From Arthrobacter sp. CAU 1506 (GTDB taxonomy: Bacteria > Actinomycetota > Actinomycetes > Actinomycetales > Micrococcaceae), in contig NZ_SUKC01000023.1 in assembly GCF_005047635.1 (NCBI RefSeq), positions 1-51,681 of the forward strand: a DNA stretch of 51,681 bases. Reading direction: 5' to 3'. The notes below the pieces were generated by a model that saw only the letters and a program-made list of their open reading frames with translations, had not been told where the DNA came from and did not search any database. Made by a program: the position numbers and the translations under genes. Positions 40,113 through 49,125 of this stretch are shown piece by piece. How positions within the stretch are numbered: position 1 is the first letter of the stretch; the number at the start of each line of letters is the position of its first letter.

Positions 40113-43100
40113 GCGTGAAGATCATCCACCGGCCGGCCCGCACCACCGCCCCGGCCCGCGAGGCTGCACCGTTCAGCCTCGAAGCTCCGCCGCCGATGGC
40201 CGAGAAGTCCGGCCGGATGAACGCCATGGCGCTGATCCCGCTGCTCGGCGCCGGCCTGTCCATGACCGTGATGATGCTCTTCCGCGGCAACAGCCTGGCC
40301 GCCGTGGGCGCCATCGCCATGATCGTGACCGTGGTGGCATCCATCATCATGATGCTGGGCCAGCGCGGCCGGGCGGCCCGCACCCGGGCGGAGGAACGCG
40401 ACCGCTATCTGGAGTACTTGGAGGAATCCCGGGCCACGCTGCGCACCGACGAGCAGCGGACCATCACCACGGCCCGCACCAGCAACCCGGAACCCACCGC
40501 CCTGTTCGACATCGTCCGCAATACCGGGCGGCTGTGGGAACGGCGCCGGGGCAACGAAGACTTCCTGCAGGTCCGGATCGGATCCGGCGAACGGATCAGC
40601 CGGCAGATCACCGTCAACGAGCAGGGCCCCGCGACCGCGCAGCGGGACACGTTCATGGACAACGAAGTGCGGATCCTGCAGCAGCGCTACGAGAGGTCGC
40701 CGGACCTGCCGCTGACCCTGCCGCTGGACTCGGCCGGCAACGTCAGCATCATCGGTTCCCGCGAATTCGTGCTCAACGCCGCCCGGAACCTGCTCATCGA
40801 GGCCTGCGCCTTCCACTCGCCGGAAGACCTGCAGGTGGGCATCGCGGCCCGCGAGGACCGGCTGCGCGACTGGGACTGGACCCTGTGGCTGCCGCATCTG
40901 GCCGACCAGAAGCAGACCCATGCCACCGGTCCGGTGCGCCGGATGGCCCGCTCCGTTGACGAACTCGGTGCCGTGCTCGCCGACGAGCTGAACCGCCGCG
41001 CCGTGGTGGCAGCCGAATCCTCCAAGAACCTCAAGGGCGCCAGCCAGCACCTCCCCCGGCTGCTGGTGCTGGCCGACTGCTATGGCGTATTGCCGGAGGA
41101 TCTGGTGCTGCCGGACCGGCACGCCGGGCTCGCCCAGCTGGGCATCACCGTGGTGTATTTGGTGGCCGACCGCCGCCAGGAGCCCGGCGAAATCAGCGTG
41201 CGCGTTAGCCAGGACGGCGTCGCCGCCCCCACCGGTCCGGCCGGCTCCCGCAGCTACCGGGCGCAGGCCGCCCGCAGCCAGGCCAGTGCCCGGGCCAAGG
41301 CAGGCCACACCCCCGCGCCCGGCGCACGGGCGGCGAGCGGCACGGCAGGGGCCGTTGCCGCGGATGCCGGCGCCCCGCCGTCGGACGCGGGATTCCTGAT
41401 CCAAAATTACCGCCACGATCCGGTGGAACCGGTCGAGGAACGCGGCACCCTGGACACCCTGGCCGTCGCCACCGCCGAGGCCCTGGCCCGGGAGCTGGCC
41501 CCGATGCGCCTCTCGGCGGACTCCCTGGAACACAACACGGCCGCCAGTTCGGACAGCTTCCTGGAGATGCTCGGCCTCAGCCCGGCGCTCGATGAAGCGG
41601 ACATCAGGCGGCTCTGGAAACCGCGCAGCGAGGTGGATTTCCTGCGCATCCCGCTGGGCCCGGACGACCGCGGCCGGCCCGCCCTGCTGGACCTGAAGGA
41701 ATCCGCCCAGTTCGGCATGGGCCCGCACGGGCTCTGCGTCGGCGCCACCGGGTCCGGCAAATCGGAAATGCTGCGGTCGCTGGTGCTCGGGCTGCTGGCC
41801 ACGCATCCGCCGGAATTGCTGTCCATGGTGCTGGTGGACTTCAAGGGCGGCGCCACCTTCGCGCCGTTCGCCGAGGCACCGCAGGTCTCCGGCGTGATCA
41901 CCAACCTGGCCGACGACGCCAGCCTGATCGAGCGCATCTACTCCAGCCTCAACGGCGAGGTAGTACGCCGTCAGGAAGTACTCAAGGCCGCCGGCAACAT
42001 CGCCAACATCACCGACTACCAGCTGCACCGGCAGGAACGGGTGGCCCGCGGCGAGGCCATGGAGCCGCTGCCGCACCTGGTGGTGATCATCGACGAATTC
42101 GGTGAACTGCTCACCGCCCGGCCGGATTTCATCGACCTCTTCCTGTCCATCGGCCGGATCGGCCGGTCCATCGGCGTGCACCTGCTGCTGAGCAGCCAGC
42201 GGATCGAATCCGGCAAGCTGCGCGGACTGGAAACCTACCTGTCCTACCGGATCGGCCTGCGCACCCTCTCCGAATCCGAGTCCCGCACCGTGCTGGACAC
42301 CCCGGATGCCTTCCATCTGCCGCCGGTGCCCGGGTACGGCTACCTGAAGGTGGACACCACCGTCTACACCCGGTTCAAGGCCGGCTATGTGTCCGGCCCG
42401 CTGGAAGATGTCCAGGTCCAGGTTGCGCAGGAAACCACCGACGACGACGGCCCCCTGGTGCTGCCGATGCCCACCTACGCGGCCAGCCTGGACAAGGCGA
42501 ACGACGGCGGCCAGTCCGCCGCGAAGCCGGCCCGCACCGGAGCGTCCAAGCGGACCACCGGTCCCACCGTGATGTCCACGCTGATGGACACCCTGGCCCG
42601 GTTCCCGCGCGCGGTGGATCCCATCTGGCTGCCGCCGCTGCCCGCCGCCGTGGCGCTGGACGCCGCCGCCGGTTCGGTGACCAGCACCAGTCAAGGCATC
42701 CGGCTCACCACCGGCGGCTCGCTGAAGATCCCCGTTGGCCTGCTGGACGACCCGGCCAAGCAGTGGCAGGGCGTCTGGGAGCTGGACCTCAAGTCGGCGG
42801 GCGGCAACGTGGCCATTATTGGCGGCCCGCAGTCGGGCAAGAGCACCGCGCTGCGCACCATCGTCGCCTCGCTGGCCATGACCCACAGTCCGCAAGAGGT
42901 CGGCATCTACTGCGTGGACCTGATGGGCAATTCGCTGATTCCGCTGGAGGGCCTGCCGCATGTGGGCGGCGTGGCCGTGCGCACCAACCGCGAAGTGGTC
43001 CGCCGCACGGTGGAAGAACTCCTCGCCATGTTGACCGTGCGCGAAAACGTCTTCGAGAAGTACCAGGTGGACTCGCTGGCCACGCTGCGCAAACTCTGTG

Positions 43101-44290
43101 CCCAGGGCAGGATCCCGGAACTGCCCAGCGCCGACATCGTGCTGGTGCTGGACGGCTACGGCCTGCTCACCGATGAGTTCGAGGACATCGAACCGGCCGT
43201 GCACGCCTTGATCGCCCGAGGTGGCGGCTACGGCATCCATGTGGTCACCACCGTCAACCGGCAGAACGAGATCCGGCTGGCCCAGCAGTCCTTCTTCGGC
43301 ACCAAGATCGAGCTGCGGCTGGCCGACCCGGCGGACTCCTCCTACGGCCGTAAACTCGCCGAGACCATGCCCGCGGACCGGCCGGGACGCGCGCTGACCG
43401 AGGCGAAACTGTTCGGCCACTTCGCGCTGCCGCGCATCGACGGCGTGGCCGATGCGGATACCGCCACCCAGGGCACCCGGGACATGGTGGCCGCCGTCGC
43501 CGCTTCCACCGACGCCCGCGCCATGCAGGTGCGCATCCTGCCGCAACTGGTGGAAGCCGCGGAGATCGAGGTCCCGCCGCTGCCCGGCCTGCTGCCGCTG
43601 GGGCTGCGCGAGACCGACCTCGGTCCGGAAATGCTGGATGTGGTCCGCGGCGAACACCACCTGATCGTGATGGGCGACGAGCAGTCCGGCAAAACCAACC
43701 TGGTCCGCTCGCTGGTCTCCTCGCTGGTGGCACGGTATCCGTCCCGGGACCTGGTCTTCGCGGTCTTCGATCCGCGGCGGGCGCTGGCCGATGTGGTGCC
43801 GGATGCCTATCTGGGCGGCTACGCCCCCAGCGCCGCGCAGGCCGAACCGCTGGCCAACGCCATCGCCTCCGAGCTGTCCAAGCGGACCGCCGGCGGCGAT
43901 GCAATGCAGGACAGCATCGGCGAGCCGGACAGCATCCCGCGGATCGTGCTTTTGGCCGACGACTATGACATCCTCACCGCCGGCGGCGCCGGGCCGCTGC
44001 GGTCGCTGATCGAGTACCTGCCGATGGGCCCGGAGCTGCAGCTCAACGTGATCCTGACCCGCCGCGTGCGCGGCGCCGGCCGCGGCATGTACGAGCAGTT
44101 CTTCGCCGCGCTGCGCGACTCGGGCAGCACCGGCCTGATCCTTTCCGGCGACCGCTCCGAAGGCGGCCTGCTGAACAACGTGCGCGCCCGACGGCTGCCG
44201 CCCGGCCGCGGCCTGCTGGTCCGCGCGGGCGGGCCGGTGCAGACCGTGCAGACCCTGTGGACCCCGTTGGAGGAAACCGCCGATGTCTAA
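40109..44290 (+). CDS. eccC: T7SS ATPase EccC, three FtsK/SpoIIIE domains
   Basis: This 1393-residue protein is the T7SS motor. Two membrane helices near the start (ALIPLLGAGLSMTVMMLF; AVGAIAMIVTVVASIIMML) are followed by three ATPase domains. Their Walker A motifs are ATGSGKSE near 546, GGPQSGKST near 906 and GDEQSGKTN near 1188. The first has a full Walker B (VVIIDEFGELL); the second (VLVLDGYGLL) and third (VLLADDYDIL) are degenerate at the Glu. This agrees with EccC where only the first domain is the main active one and the last ones bind substrates. A Pro/Ala/Gly-rich stretch of about 60 residues lies near 370-430. It is one polypeptide, not EccCa plus EccCb. Its ATG overlaps the MinD-like stop. 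Confidence 0.95.
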   Translation: MSVKIIHRPARTTAPAREAAPFSLEAPPPMAEKSGRMNAMALIPLLGAGLSMTVMMLFRGNSLAAVGAIAMIVTVVASIIMMLGQRGRAARTRAEERDRYLEYLEESRATLRTDEQRTITTARTSNPEPTALFDIVRNTGRLWERRRGNEDFLQVRIGSGERISRQITVNEQGPATAQRDTFMDNEVRILQQRYERSPDLPLTLPLDSAGNVSIIGSREFVLNAARNLLIEACAFHSPEDLQVGIAAREDRLRDWDWTLWLPHLADQKQTHATGPVRRMARSVDELGAVLADELNRRAVVAAESSKNLKGASQHLPRLLVLADCYGVLPEDLVLPDRHAGLAQLGITVVYLVADRRQEPGEISVRVSQDGVAAPTGPAGSRSYRAQAARSQASARAKAGHTPAPGARAASGTAGAVAADAGAPPSDAGFLIQNYRHDPVEPVEERGTLDTLAVATAEALARELAPMRLSADSLEHNTAASSDSFLEMLGLSPALDEADIRRLWKPRSEVDFLRIPLGPDDRGRPALLDLKESAQFGMGPHGLCVGATGSGKSEMLRSLVLGLLATHPPELLSMVLVDFKGGATFAPFAEAPQVSGVITNLADDASLIERIYSSLNGEVVRRQEVLKAAGNIANITDYQLHRQERVARGEAMEPLPHLVVIIDEFGELLTARPDFIDLFLSIGRIGRSIGVHLLLSSQRIESGKLRGLETYLSYRIGLRTLSESESRTVLDTPDAFHLPPVPGYGYLKVDTTVYTRFKAGYVSGPLEDVQVQVAQETTDDDGPLVLPMPTYAASLDKANDGGQSAAKPARTGASKRTTGPTVMSTLMDTLARFPRAVDPIWLPPLPAAVALDAAAGSVTSTSQGIRLTTGGSLKIPVGLLDDPAKQWQGVWELDLKSAGGNVAIIGGPQSGKSTALRTIVASLAMTHSPQEVGIYCVDLMGNSLIPLEGLPHVGGVAVRTNREVVRRTVEELLAMLTVRENVFEKYQVDSLATLRKLCAQGRIPELPSADIVLVLDGYGLLTDEFEDIEPAVHALIARGGGYGIHVVTTVNRQNEIRLAQQSFFGTKIELRLADPADSSYGRKLAETMPADRPGRALTEAKLFGHFALPRIDGVADADTATQGTRDMVAAVAASTDARAMQVRILPQLVEAAEIEVPPLPGLLPLGLRETDLGPEMLDVVRGEHHLIVMGDEQSGKTNLVRSLVSSLVARYPSRDLVFAVFDPRRALADVVPDAYLGGYAPSAAQAEPLANAIASELSKRTAGGDAMQDSIGEPDSIPRIVLLADDYDILTAGGAGPLRSLIEYLPMGPELQLNVILTRRVRGAGRGMYEQFFAALRDSGSTGLILSGDRSEGGLLNNVRARRLPPGRGLLVRAGGPVQTVQTLWTPLEETADV

Positions 44291-44732
44291 CACCCTCACC
44301 GTCGTGGCGCTCGACGAACCGGACCAGGACGTGGTCATGGTCTCGCTGCTGGCCGTGGTCCCGCAGGAGTACGTCCGGCAGGCCGCCGACAGCACCCTGC
44401 TGGAAGTCGAGGACGGCAACGGCACCACCATGTTCGCCGTTGAGCTTCCCCGCCTGATCCGGGTGCCCGGCGAGGTGTCCCGGCTGCTCGCCGGCGCCAG
44501 CGTGGACGCGGTGGAGGGGGCGCCAATCCCGTCCGTCTTCTCCGACGACCCGGACTTCGCAGCACCGGAGCACCAGGACCTGTGGTGGCAAGAGATCACC
44601 ATCCGCAACGGCATTCCGGACGGCGAATCGCTGGGCTACCGGCTGGCGCAGAACATCGCGGTGCGCTGCCGCGGCGTCGTCGTCGGCCACCAGCTGCCCG
44701 GATCCGGAGAAGGAACTGGAGAACAGGGATGA
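44283..44732 (+). CDS. Uncharacterised T7SS-linked protein, 149 residues
   Basis: It overlaps the end of eccC by eight bases and the DUF6177 gene by four, so it is made with them. The sequence is soluble and acidic, with a first half of beta character (LTVVALDEPDQDVVMVSLLA; TTMFAVELPRLIRV) and DLWWQEITIRNGIPDGESLG near the end. I recall no family. By place it should help EccC or the effectors in the cytosol. Confidence 0.65.
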   Translation: MSNTLTVVALDEPDQDVVMVSLLAVVPQEYVRQAADSTLLEVEDGNGTTMFAVELPRLIRVPGEVSRLLAGASVDAVEGAPIPSVFSDDPDFAAPEHQDLWWQEITIRNGIPDGESLGYRLAQNIAVRCRGVVVGHQLPGSGEGTGEQG

Positions 44733-45727
44733 CCATGCACGCCTCCGCGTTCGACTTCCACACCGACCGCACCGCCGTCGTCTTCCAGGACAAGCCGCTG
44801 GCCTACCTGTCCCCCGCCCTCACCCGCGCCTACGTGGCCGCGCGCGAATCGGAACGCCAGTTCGTGGTGATGACGCCCAGCGCCAGCAAGCTGACCCTGC
44901 CGCTGTACCAGTTGCTGCAGCGCGAGGGCTGCATCTGGATGGCCAGTGCGGCGGACGGCACGTTCTACAACGGCTTCACCGGCCAGCAGTACCGCTGGAA
45001 CGGGGACGTCTTTGCCGCCGAGGAACAGCTCGCACCGGATTACCTGCAGGCTTCGGGCGGGTCCGACGGCGTGGTCCAGGCCCGCGGCGAGATCCTGCAT
45101 CCGGCCAGCGAAGCGACCCGGATCGGCGAGTTCACCGCGGCGCTGTTCCGCGAGCTCACCGGCGCCGAACCGTCAGGCTGGGGCATCCACGAGCCGGTCA
45201 GCGAACCGTGGGATATCGCCGCGCTGACCCGCTACTGCTATGAAACCGCGCCGATGACCAGCAACATCATCGTGGTCGGCCGGCCCCGCCCGGGCACCGA
45301 GGTACCGTCCATCGGCGTGCTGACGGTGACCCGCTCCGCCACCGGGGTGCACGAGTCCGTGGAGCTGTTCTGCGAAGCGGTGGATCCGCTCTCCGAGGAC
45401 GAACTGGCCTCCTTCGGGTCAGCCATGCACCGGGCGCACGCCCGCACCGCGCTGGCCGGCCACACCATGCTGCTGGAGCAGCTCGCGTCCCCGGCCCGCT
45501 TTACCGGCGTCAGTGTCCCGGCCTGCGCGTTCTTCGGGCCGGAGGCGCTGAAGCAGTTCGGCCCGCAGCAGGCGTTGGCCGCGGCCGGCGAGCGCGCCCG
45601 GCTGGTGGGCGTTCCGCCGCTTCAGTCGCTCGCCGTCACCTACCACCGGGACCCCGCCGGCGTCCGCCGGCATCCGCTGGATGAGTTCACCGAGCTGGTT
45701 GGCAAACTGGCCGGCGGAAAGTTCTGA
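44729..45727 (+). CDS. DUF6177 family protein (T7SS-linked)
   Basis: This 332-residue protein matches DUF6177, met in T7SS loci of Micrococcales and streptomycetes. Visible stretches: TDRTAVVFQDKPLAYLSPAL, GCIWMASAADGTFYNGFTGQ, and the late LQSLAVTYHRDPAGVRRHPL. It is soluble with no signal peptide. It ends the secretion arm. The ATG at 44729 overlaps the previous stop (ATGA). Function unknown; a cytosolic chaperone-like role similar to EspG is conceivable but not shown. Confidence 0.78.
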   Translation: MTMHASAFDFHTDRTAVVFQDKPLAYLSPALTRAYVAARESERQFVVMTPSASKLTLPLYQLLQREGCIWMASAADGTFYNGFTGQQYRWNGDVFAAEEQLAPDYLQASGGSDGVVQARGEILHPASEATRIGEFTAALFRELTGAEPSGWGIHEPVSEPWDIAALTRYCYETAPMTSNIIVVGRPRPGTEVPSIGVLTVTRSATGVHESVELFCEAVDPLSEDELASFGSAMHRAHARTALAGHTMLLEQLASPARFTGVSVPACAFFGPEALKQFGPQQALAAAGERARLVGVPPLQSLAVTYHRDPAGVRRHPLDEFTELVGKLAGGKF

Positions 45728-45817
45728 GCACGTTCTGACCACAGCACGGGCCCCGGGATAGCGTTGGGAACATCCATCCAAGCGGAATAGAACCACGTGA
45801 CCGGAGGTTGTCCCAGC

Positions 45818-46849
45818 GTGTCCATGAACGACGGCGGTGCCTCCTCCCAGTCTTCTGCCCCTGCTGCTGCGGTTGCGGAGGCAGGTGCCCGCCGCGGACT
45901 TGGCCGGTTCCGCAAGCAGGGCCGCAGCCCCAGCGAGACCGGCGCCGGCATGGCCTACGGGCTCGCCGCCTACGGGCTTTGGGGCCTCCTCCCGCTCTAC
46001 TTCACCGCACTGATACCGGCCGGTCCGCTGGAGATCGTGGCAAACCGCATTGTCTGGTCGCTGCTGTTCTGCTTCCTGCTGATCACGGCGCTGCGCGGCT
46101 GGCGCACCTTCCGCGCCGCGCTGGGCGACTGGCGCACTTTCGGAACGCTGGCGTTGGCCGCCGGCCTCATCGCCGTCAACTGGTTCACCTACACCTTCGC
46201 CGTCCTCAATGGCCACGCCATCGAAGCCTCCCTGGGGTACTTCATCAACCCGCTGGTGTCCGTTCTGCTCGGAGTCATCCTGCTGAAGGAACGGCTGCGC
46301 CCGGCACAGTGGGTCGCGATGGGCGTGGCGTTCACTGCCGTGCTGGTACTGGCCTTCGGGTACGGCAACGTCCCGTGGATCGCACTGATTCTGGCGCTCA
46401 GCTTCGGCTTCTACGGTCTGGTCAAGAATCGCGTCGGCGGCCGCGTGGACGCCGTCACCAGCCTCAGCGTGGAAACCCTGGTGCTGGCCCCCGTGTCCGT
46501 GGTCATCATGCTCGTCCTGATGGCCGGCAGCCAGGCAACCCTGCTCTCCGAAGGCCCCGGACACTTCTGGCTGATGGCTTCCAGCGGCCTGATCACGGCC
46601 TTGCCGCTGCTGTTCTTCGGCGCCGCCGCGCGCCGGCTGCCGCTGAGCACAGTCGGCATGCTGCAATATCTGGCACCCATCCTGCAGTTCATCACCGCCC
46701 TCGTCTTCCTGCACGAGCCCATGCCGCTGGAGCGCTGGATCGGTTTCGGCCTGGTCTGGCTCTCCTTGGCCATCCTGACAGCGGACATGGTCGTGGCGCT
46801 CAAGAGGGCACCCCGGGCCGCCGCGCCCGCCGGCGTGGCGTCGCACTAG
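45818..46849 (+). CDS. rarD: EamA-family transporter RarD
   Basis: This roughly 343-residue protein has ten membrane helices of the EamA/DMT fold after a basic 35-residue head. GLAAYGLWGLLPLYFTALIP and ANRIVWSLLF are RarD marks; the second half ends FLHEPMPLERWIGFGLVWLS. RarD proteins are thought to move amino acids or drugs. The GTG at 45818 is chosen since GGAGG lies ten bases before it; a GTG at 45797 is also open. Unrelated to the T7SS arm that ends 90 bases earlier. Confidence 0.88.
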   Translation: MSMNDGGASSQSSAPAAAVAEAGARRGLGRFRKQGRSPSETGAGMAYGLAAYGLWGLLPLYFTALIPAGPLEIVANRIVWSLLFCFLLITALRGWRTFRAALGDWRTFGTLALAAGLIAVNWFTYTFAVLNGHAIEASLGYFINPLVSVLLGVILLKERLRPAQWVAMGVAFTAVLVLAFGYGNVPWIALILALSFGFYGLVKNRVGGRVDAVTSLSVETLVLAPVSVVIMLVLMAGSQATLLSEGPGHFWLMASSGLITALPLLFFGAAARRLPLSTVGMLQYLAPILQFITALVFLHEPMPLERWIGFGLVWLSLAILTADMVVALKRAPRAAAPAGVASH

Positions 46850-46992
46850 ATCTCCGAAGGCTGCCGCACTCTAGGCGGGCAGCCGGTCGTGATGCCAGCC
46901 GCGAAGCCCGCTGGATCCCGCGAATCGGTTGGCTCGGTGTAGGCTGCGCTCCTGCTCGAGCCAGCCAGACACGGTGGGTGGCTACGTACCGG

Positions 46993-47107
46993 ATACGCCA
47001 CATTGTTCACAGGCCTCTCCGGCAAATGGCGCAATTGCGGAAGCAAGAAGCCGATACTCCTGCTTCTGCGGATCGTGCGGAGGTTCCATGTCCGCAATGT
47101 GGCGTAT
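46993..47107. repeat. Imperfect long palindrome, MITE- or REP-like
   Basis: The outer core ATACGCCACATTG (46993-47005) recurs inverted at 47095-47107 with no mismatch. Weaker pairing goes on inwards for about 40 bases with small gaps, and outwards to a GTAC. Read from either side the DNA gives similar peptides (Y-x-IRHI ... KQE ... C-x-QCGV), so the two arms are diverged inverted copies of one sequence. Confidence 0.6.
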
Positions 47108-47127
47108 AACGTACAGCCTGGCTGCGC

Positions 47128-47240
47128 GAGGGCCAGACCAGGCGACGGCCAGGCCAAACGACGGCCGGGTCAAGCGAGGGCCAGGCCAAGCGAGCACCGG
47201 GCCAAGCGAGCACCGGGCCAAGCGACGGCGGGGCCGGAGC
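47128..47240. repeat. Seven 16-bp tandem repeats
   Basis: Units start at 47128, 47144, 47160, 47176, 47192, 47208 and 47224 with consensus GAGGGCCGGGCCAAGC (variants GACGG, GAGCAC). The last unit has one extra base. Units 5 and 6 are identical. They lie beside the palindromic element, outside any gene. Confidence 0.85.
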
Positions 47241-47391
47241 GGCTCCACCCTGGGCGTGAGCCGCCGGCGGCAGGTTTCAGCCCAGAAACTGCCACCTGCG
47301 CGCGGCGGACTGACGCACGCCCGCCGTTGCCCGCTGCTTCACTGCGCCACTCACCGCCGACGACTCCCGCGAACTCCGACGCCCGCGCAAT

Positions 47392-47421
47392 AAGGTATAT
47401 ACTTTTCCAGTAAAGTACTTT
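47392..47421. promoter_or_regulatory. Candidate MarR operators
   Basis: A GTATATAC palindrome (47395-47402, within AAGGTATATACTT) and AAAGTACTTT (47412-47421) lie 23-50 bases before the marR start in an AT-rich island unusual for this genome. They probably hold the promoter and a site for self-control. Confidence 0.45.
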
Positions 47422-47443
47422 GACGGCGAGCGAAGGGTTTCTC

Positions 47444-47974
47444 ATGCCAGCGAGGCCAGCAGCCATCCCGGCCGAGCCGAGAGACCATGTAGACGGAGTC
47501 CGGCAGCAGTGGCAGCAGATCTTCCCTGGCTTGGAAACGGACGCCATGGAGATCGTCACGCGGATCAACCGCATCGCCCAGATCGTGCAACAGCGCAGCG
47601 ACAGCATTCTTACCGCTAACGGCATCACGCGCGCCGAGTTCGACATGCTCTCGTTGCTGGCCCGCTCAGGCAGGCCGATGTCGCCCACCGAACTGGCTGC
47701 CGAATTGCTCATCTCCGGGGCCGGCGCCACCAAGCGGATCAAGACGCTCCAGAACGCCGGGCTGATCGTGCGGGAAACCAACCCCAAGGACGGCCGCGGC
47801 GCACTCATCAACACCACCCCGAGGGCCCGCGGCCTGCTCCGGCCCATTCTGGAATCCGTTCTCGACTTCGAGGCGGGGCTGTTGTCCGGGCTCGATCGGA
47901 CCACCGCCACGGACCTCGCCCGGAACCTTCGAACCTTGCTGACCAGCCTCGAACTGCCTTCCAGCAGCGGCTGA
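47444..47974 (+). CDS. MarR-family regulator
   Basis: This 176-residue regulator has a helical head and a MarR winged helix: TRAEFDMLSLLARSGRPMSPTELAAELLISGAGATKRIKTL, then the wing ETNPKDGRGALINTTPRARG. The ATG at 47444 has GAAGG upstream. MarR proteins often answer to aromatic acids or drugs, and the next gene codes for a likely exporter, so a local repressor-pump pair is probable. Candidate operators lie just upstream. Confidence 0.87.
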   Translation: MPARPAAIPAEPRDHVDGVRQQWQQIFPGLETDAMEIVTRINRIAQIVQQRSDSILTANGITRAEFDMLSLLARSGRPMSPTELAAELLISGAGATKRIKTLQNAGLIVRETNPKDGRGALINTTPRARGLLRPILESVLDFEAGLLSGLDRTTATDLARNLRTLLTSLELPSSSG

Positions 47975-48048
47975 CCAGCCCCGCGCCCGACACCGCCGGA
48001 ACGACCCCACCGCCCATCCGTCCAACGCCGAGGAGGCGCCCACCAACC

Positions 48049-49119
48049 GTGAAGCAGCACGCCCGCCAGTTCTTCCATGTTCCGCCCGCCAAGGGCCACC
48101 GGATCCCGGCGCTCCGTGTTGCCGCCGGCATCGTCATTCCGCTGGTGGCGCTGGTGCTGATGGGCCGGACGGACCTCACCATCTACGCGGTATTCGGCGC
48201 ACTGACGGGTGTCTACGGGCGGGTCGAACCGCACTGGCTGCGGCTCAAGCACCAGACCTTTGCCGGCATCATCATGTGTTGCAGCGTCATCGGCGGCGTC
48301 GCGTTCGCCACGGCCGGCGTGAAAACATGGGGGCTCGTCGCGCTGAGCACTCTCCTCGCAGGCTTGCTGTCCCTGATCGCCGACTGTTTGCGGCTGCGCC
48401 CGGCGGGCCCTTTCTTCTACCTGTTCGCCTTTACCGGCAGCGCCTCCGTTCCGTTCCACGGGCAGCTCTGGGAAGCGGCAGCCACGGCGGTTGGCAGCGT
48501 CGCCGTCGTCCTGCTGCTGGGCTTCGCCGGGCGCCTGCGCGTCCGCCGCAGCCAGCCCCAGCGCGGGCTGGGCGAGGCCCCGCATCCGCCCTGGCCGGGG
48601 ATGCTCTTGCACGCCGGTCGCTATGTCGCGGCCATCGGCCTGTCCGGATCGGTGGCGACACTGTCTGGCCTGGGCCATGGCTACTGGGCGATGGTTGCCG
48701 CGGCGGCACCAATCGCCGCGGCCGACGCCTCCGGCGGCCTGGTCCGGGCGGTTCACCGCACCGTGGGCACCTACGGAGGCGTGCTCCTGACAGCCTGTCT
48801 GCTAACCATCAGCTGGTCCCCGCTCCAACTGGCCGTACTGTTGGCTGCCCTGCAGTTCGTGGGCGAGGTCTTCGTGATCCGGCACTACAGCATCGCCTTG
48901 GTTTTCATGACCCCGGTGGCTCTGATGATGACCGAATTCATCGCCACCAAGCCTGCCCACGTGCTGGTCACCGACCGAGCGGTGGAAACCACCATCGGCG
49001 CTGCCATTGCCTTTATCGTCATCCTGCTCGCCACCCGGCAGCAGCGCCGGAAGGAACTTGCAAGCCCCACCCCCGGGCGCCAGATCCCTGAACCAGCCAC
49101 CCCGGGCGCATCTGTGTGA
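48049..49119 (+). CDS. FUSC-family membrane protein (aromatic acid exporter-like)
   Basis: This 356-residue protein has about ten membrane helices in two blocks, separated by a basic cytosolic stretch (RLRVRRSQPQRGLGEAPHPP). The first block starts LRVAAGIVIPLVALVLMG and the second shows HGYWAMVAAAAPIAAADASG, VHRTVGTYGGVLL, typical of FUSC/AaeB-like proteins that move aromatic acids out. The GTG at 48049 is preceded by GAGGAGG. It follows marR by 74 bases on the same strand. Confidence 0.83.
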   Translation: MKQHARQFFHVPPAKGHRIPALRVAAGIVIPLVALVLMGRTDLTIYAVFGALTGVYGRVEPHWLRLKHQTFAGIIMCCSVIGGVAFATAGVKTWGLVALSTLLAGLLSLIADCLRLRPAGPFFYLFAFTGSASVPFHGQLWEAAATAVGSVAVVLLLGFAGRLRVRRSQPQRGLGEAPHPPWPGMLLHAGRYVAAIGLSGSVATLSGLGHGYWAMVAAAAPIAAADASGGLVRAVHRTVGTYGGVLLTACLLTISWSPLQLAVLLAALQFVGEVFVIRHYSIALVFMTPVALMMTEFIATKPAHVLVTDRAVETTIGAAIAFIVILLATRQQRRKELASPTPGRQIPEPATPGASV

Positions 49120-49125
49120 AGCCCG

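Larger units (their letters stand above)
46850..47443. other. 594-bp gene-free stretch with a palindromic element and tandem repeats
   Basis: No frame here is convincing. From left to right it holds about 130 bases without clear signal, an imperfect palindromic element (46993-47107, weaker pairing outwards), seven 16-bp tandem repeats (47128-47240), a further 150 bases without signal, and palindromes next to the marR start. Confidence 0.6.

Noticed and set aside
39986-44614. A 1542-codon open frame on the strand opposite eccC.
   Set aside because: It mirrors the codon bias of eccC in GC-rich DNA; it is low-complexity, rich in G, H, R and Q, and like no protein family.
30321-45727. The T7SS locus as a prophage or integrative element.
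   Set aside because: No integrase, attachment repeats or phage genes flank it; the ends join ordinary chromosomal genes.
47128-47240. Possible CRISPR array.
   Set aside because: The 16-base units are directly joined with no spacers, and no cas genes are present.
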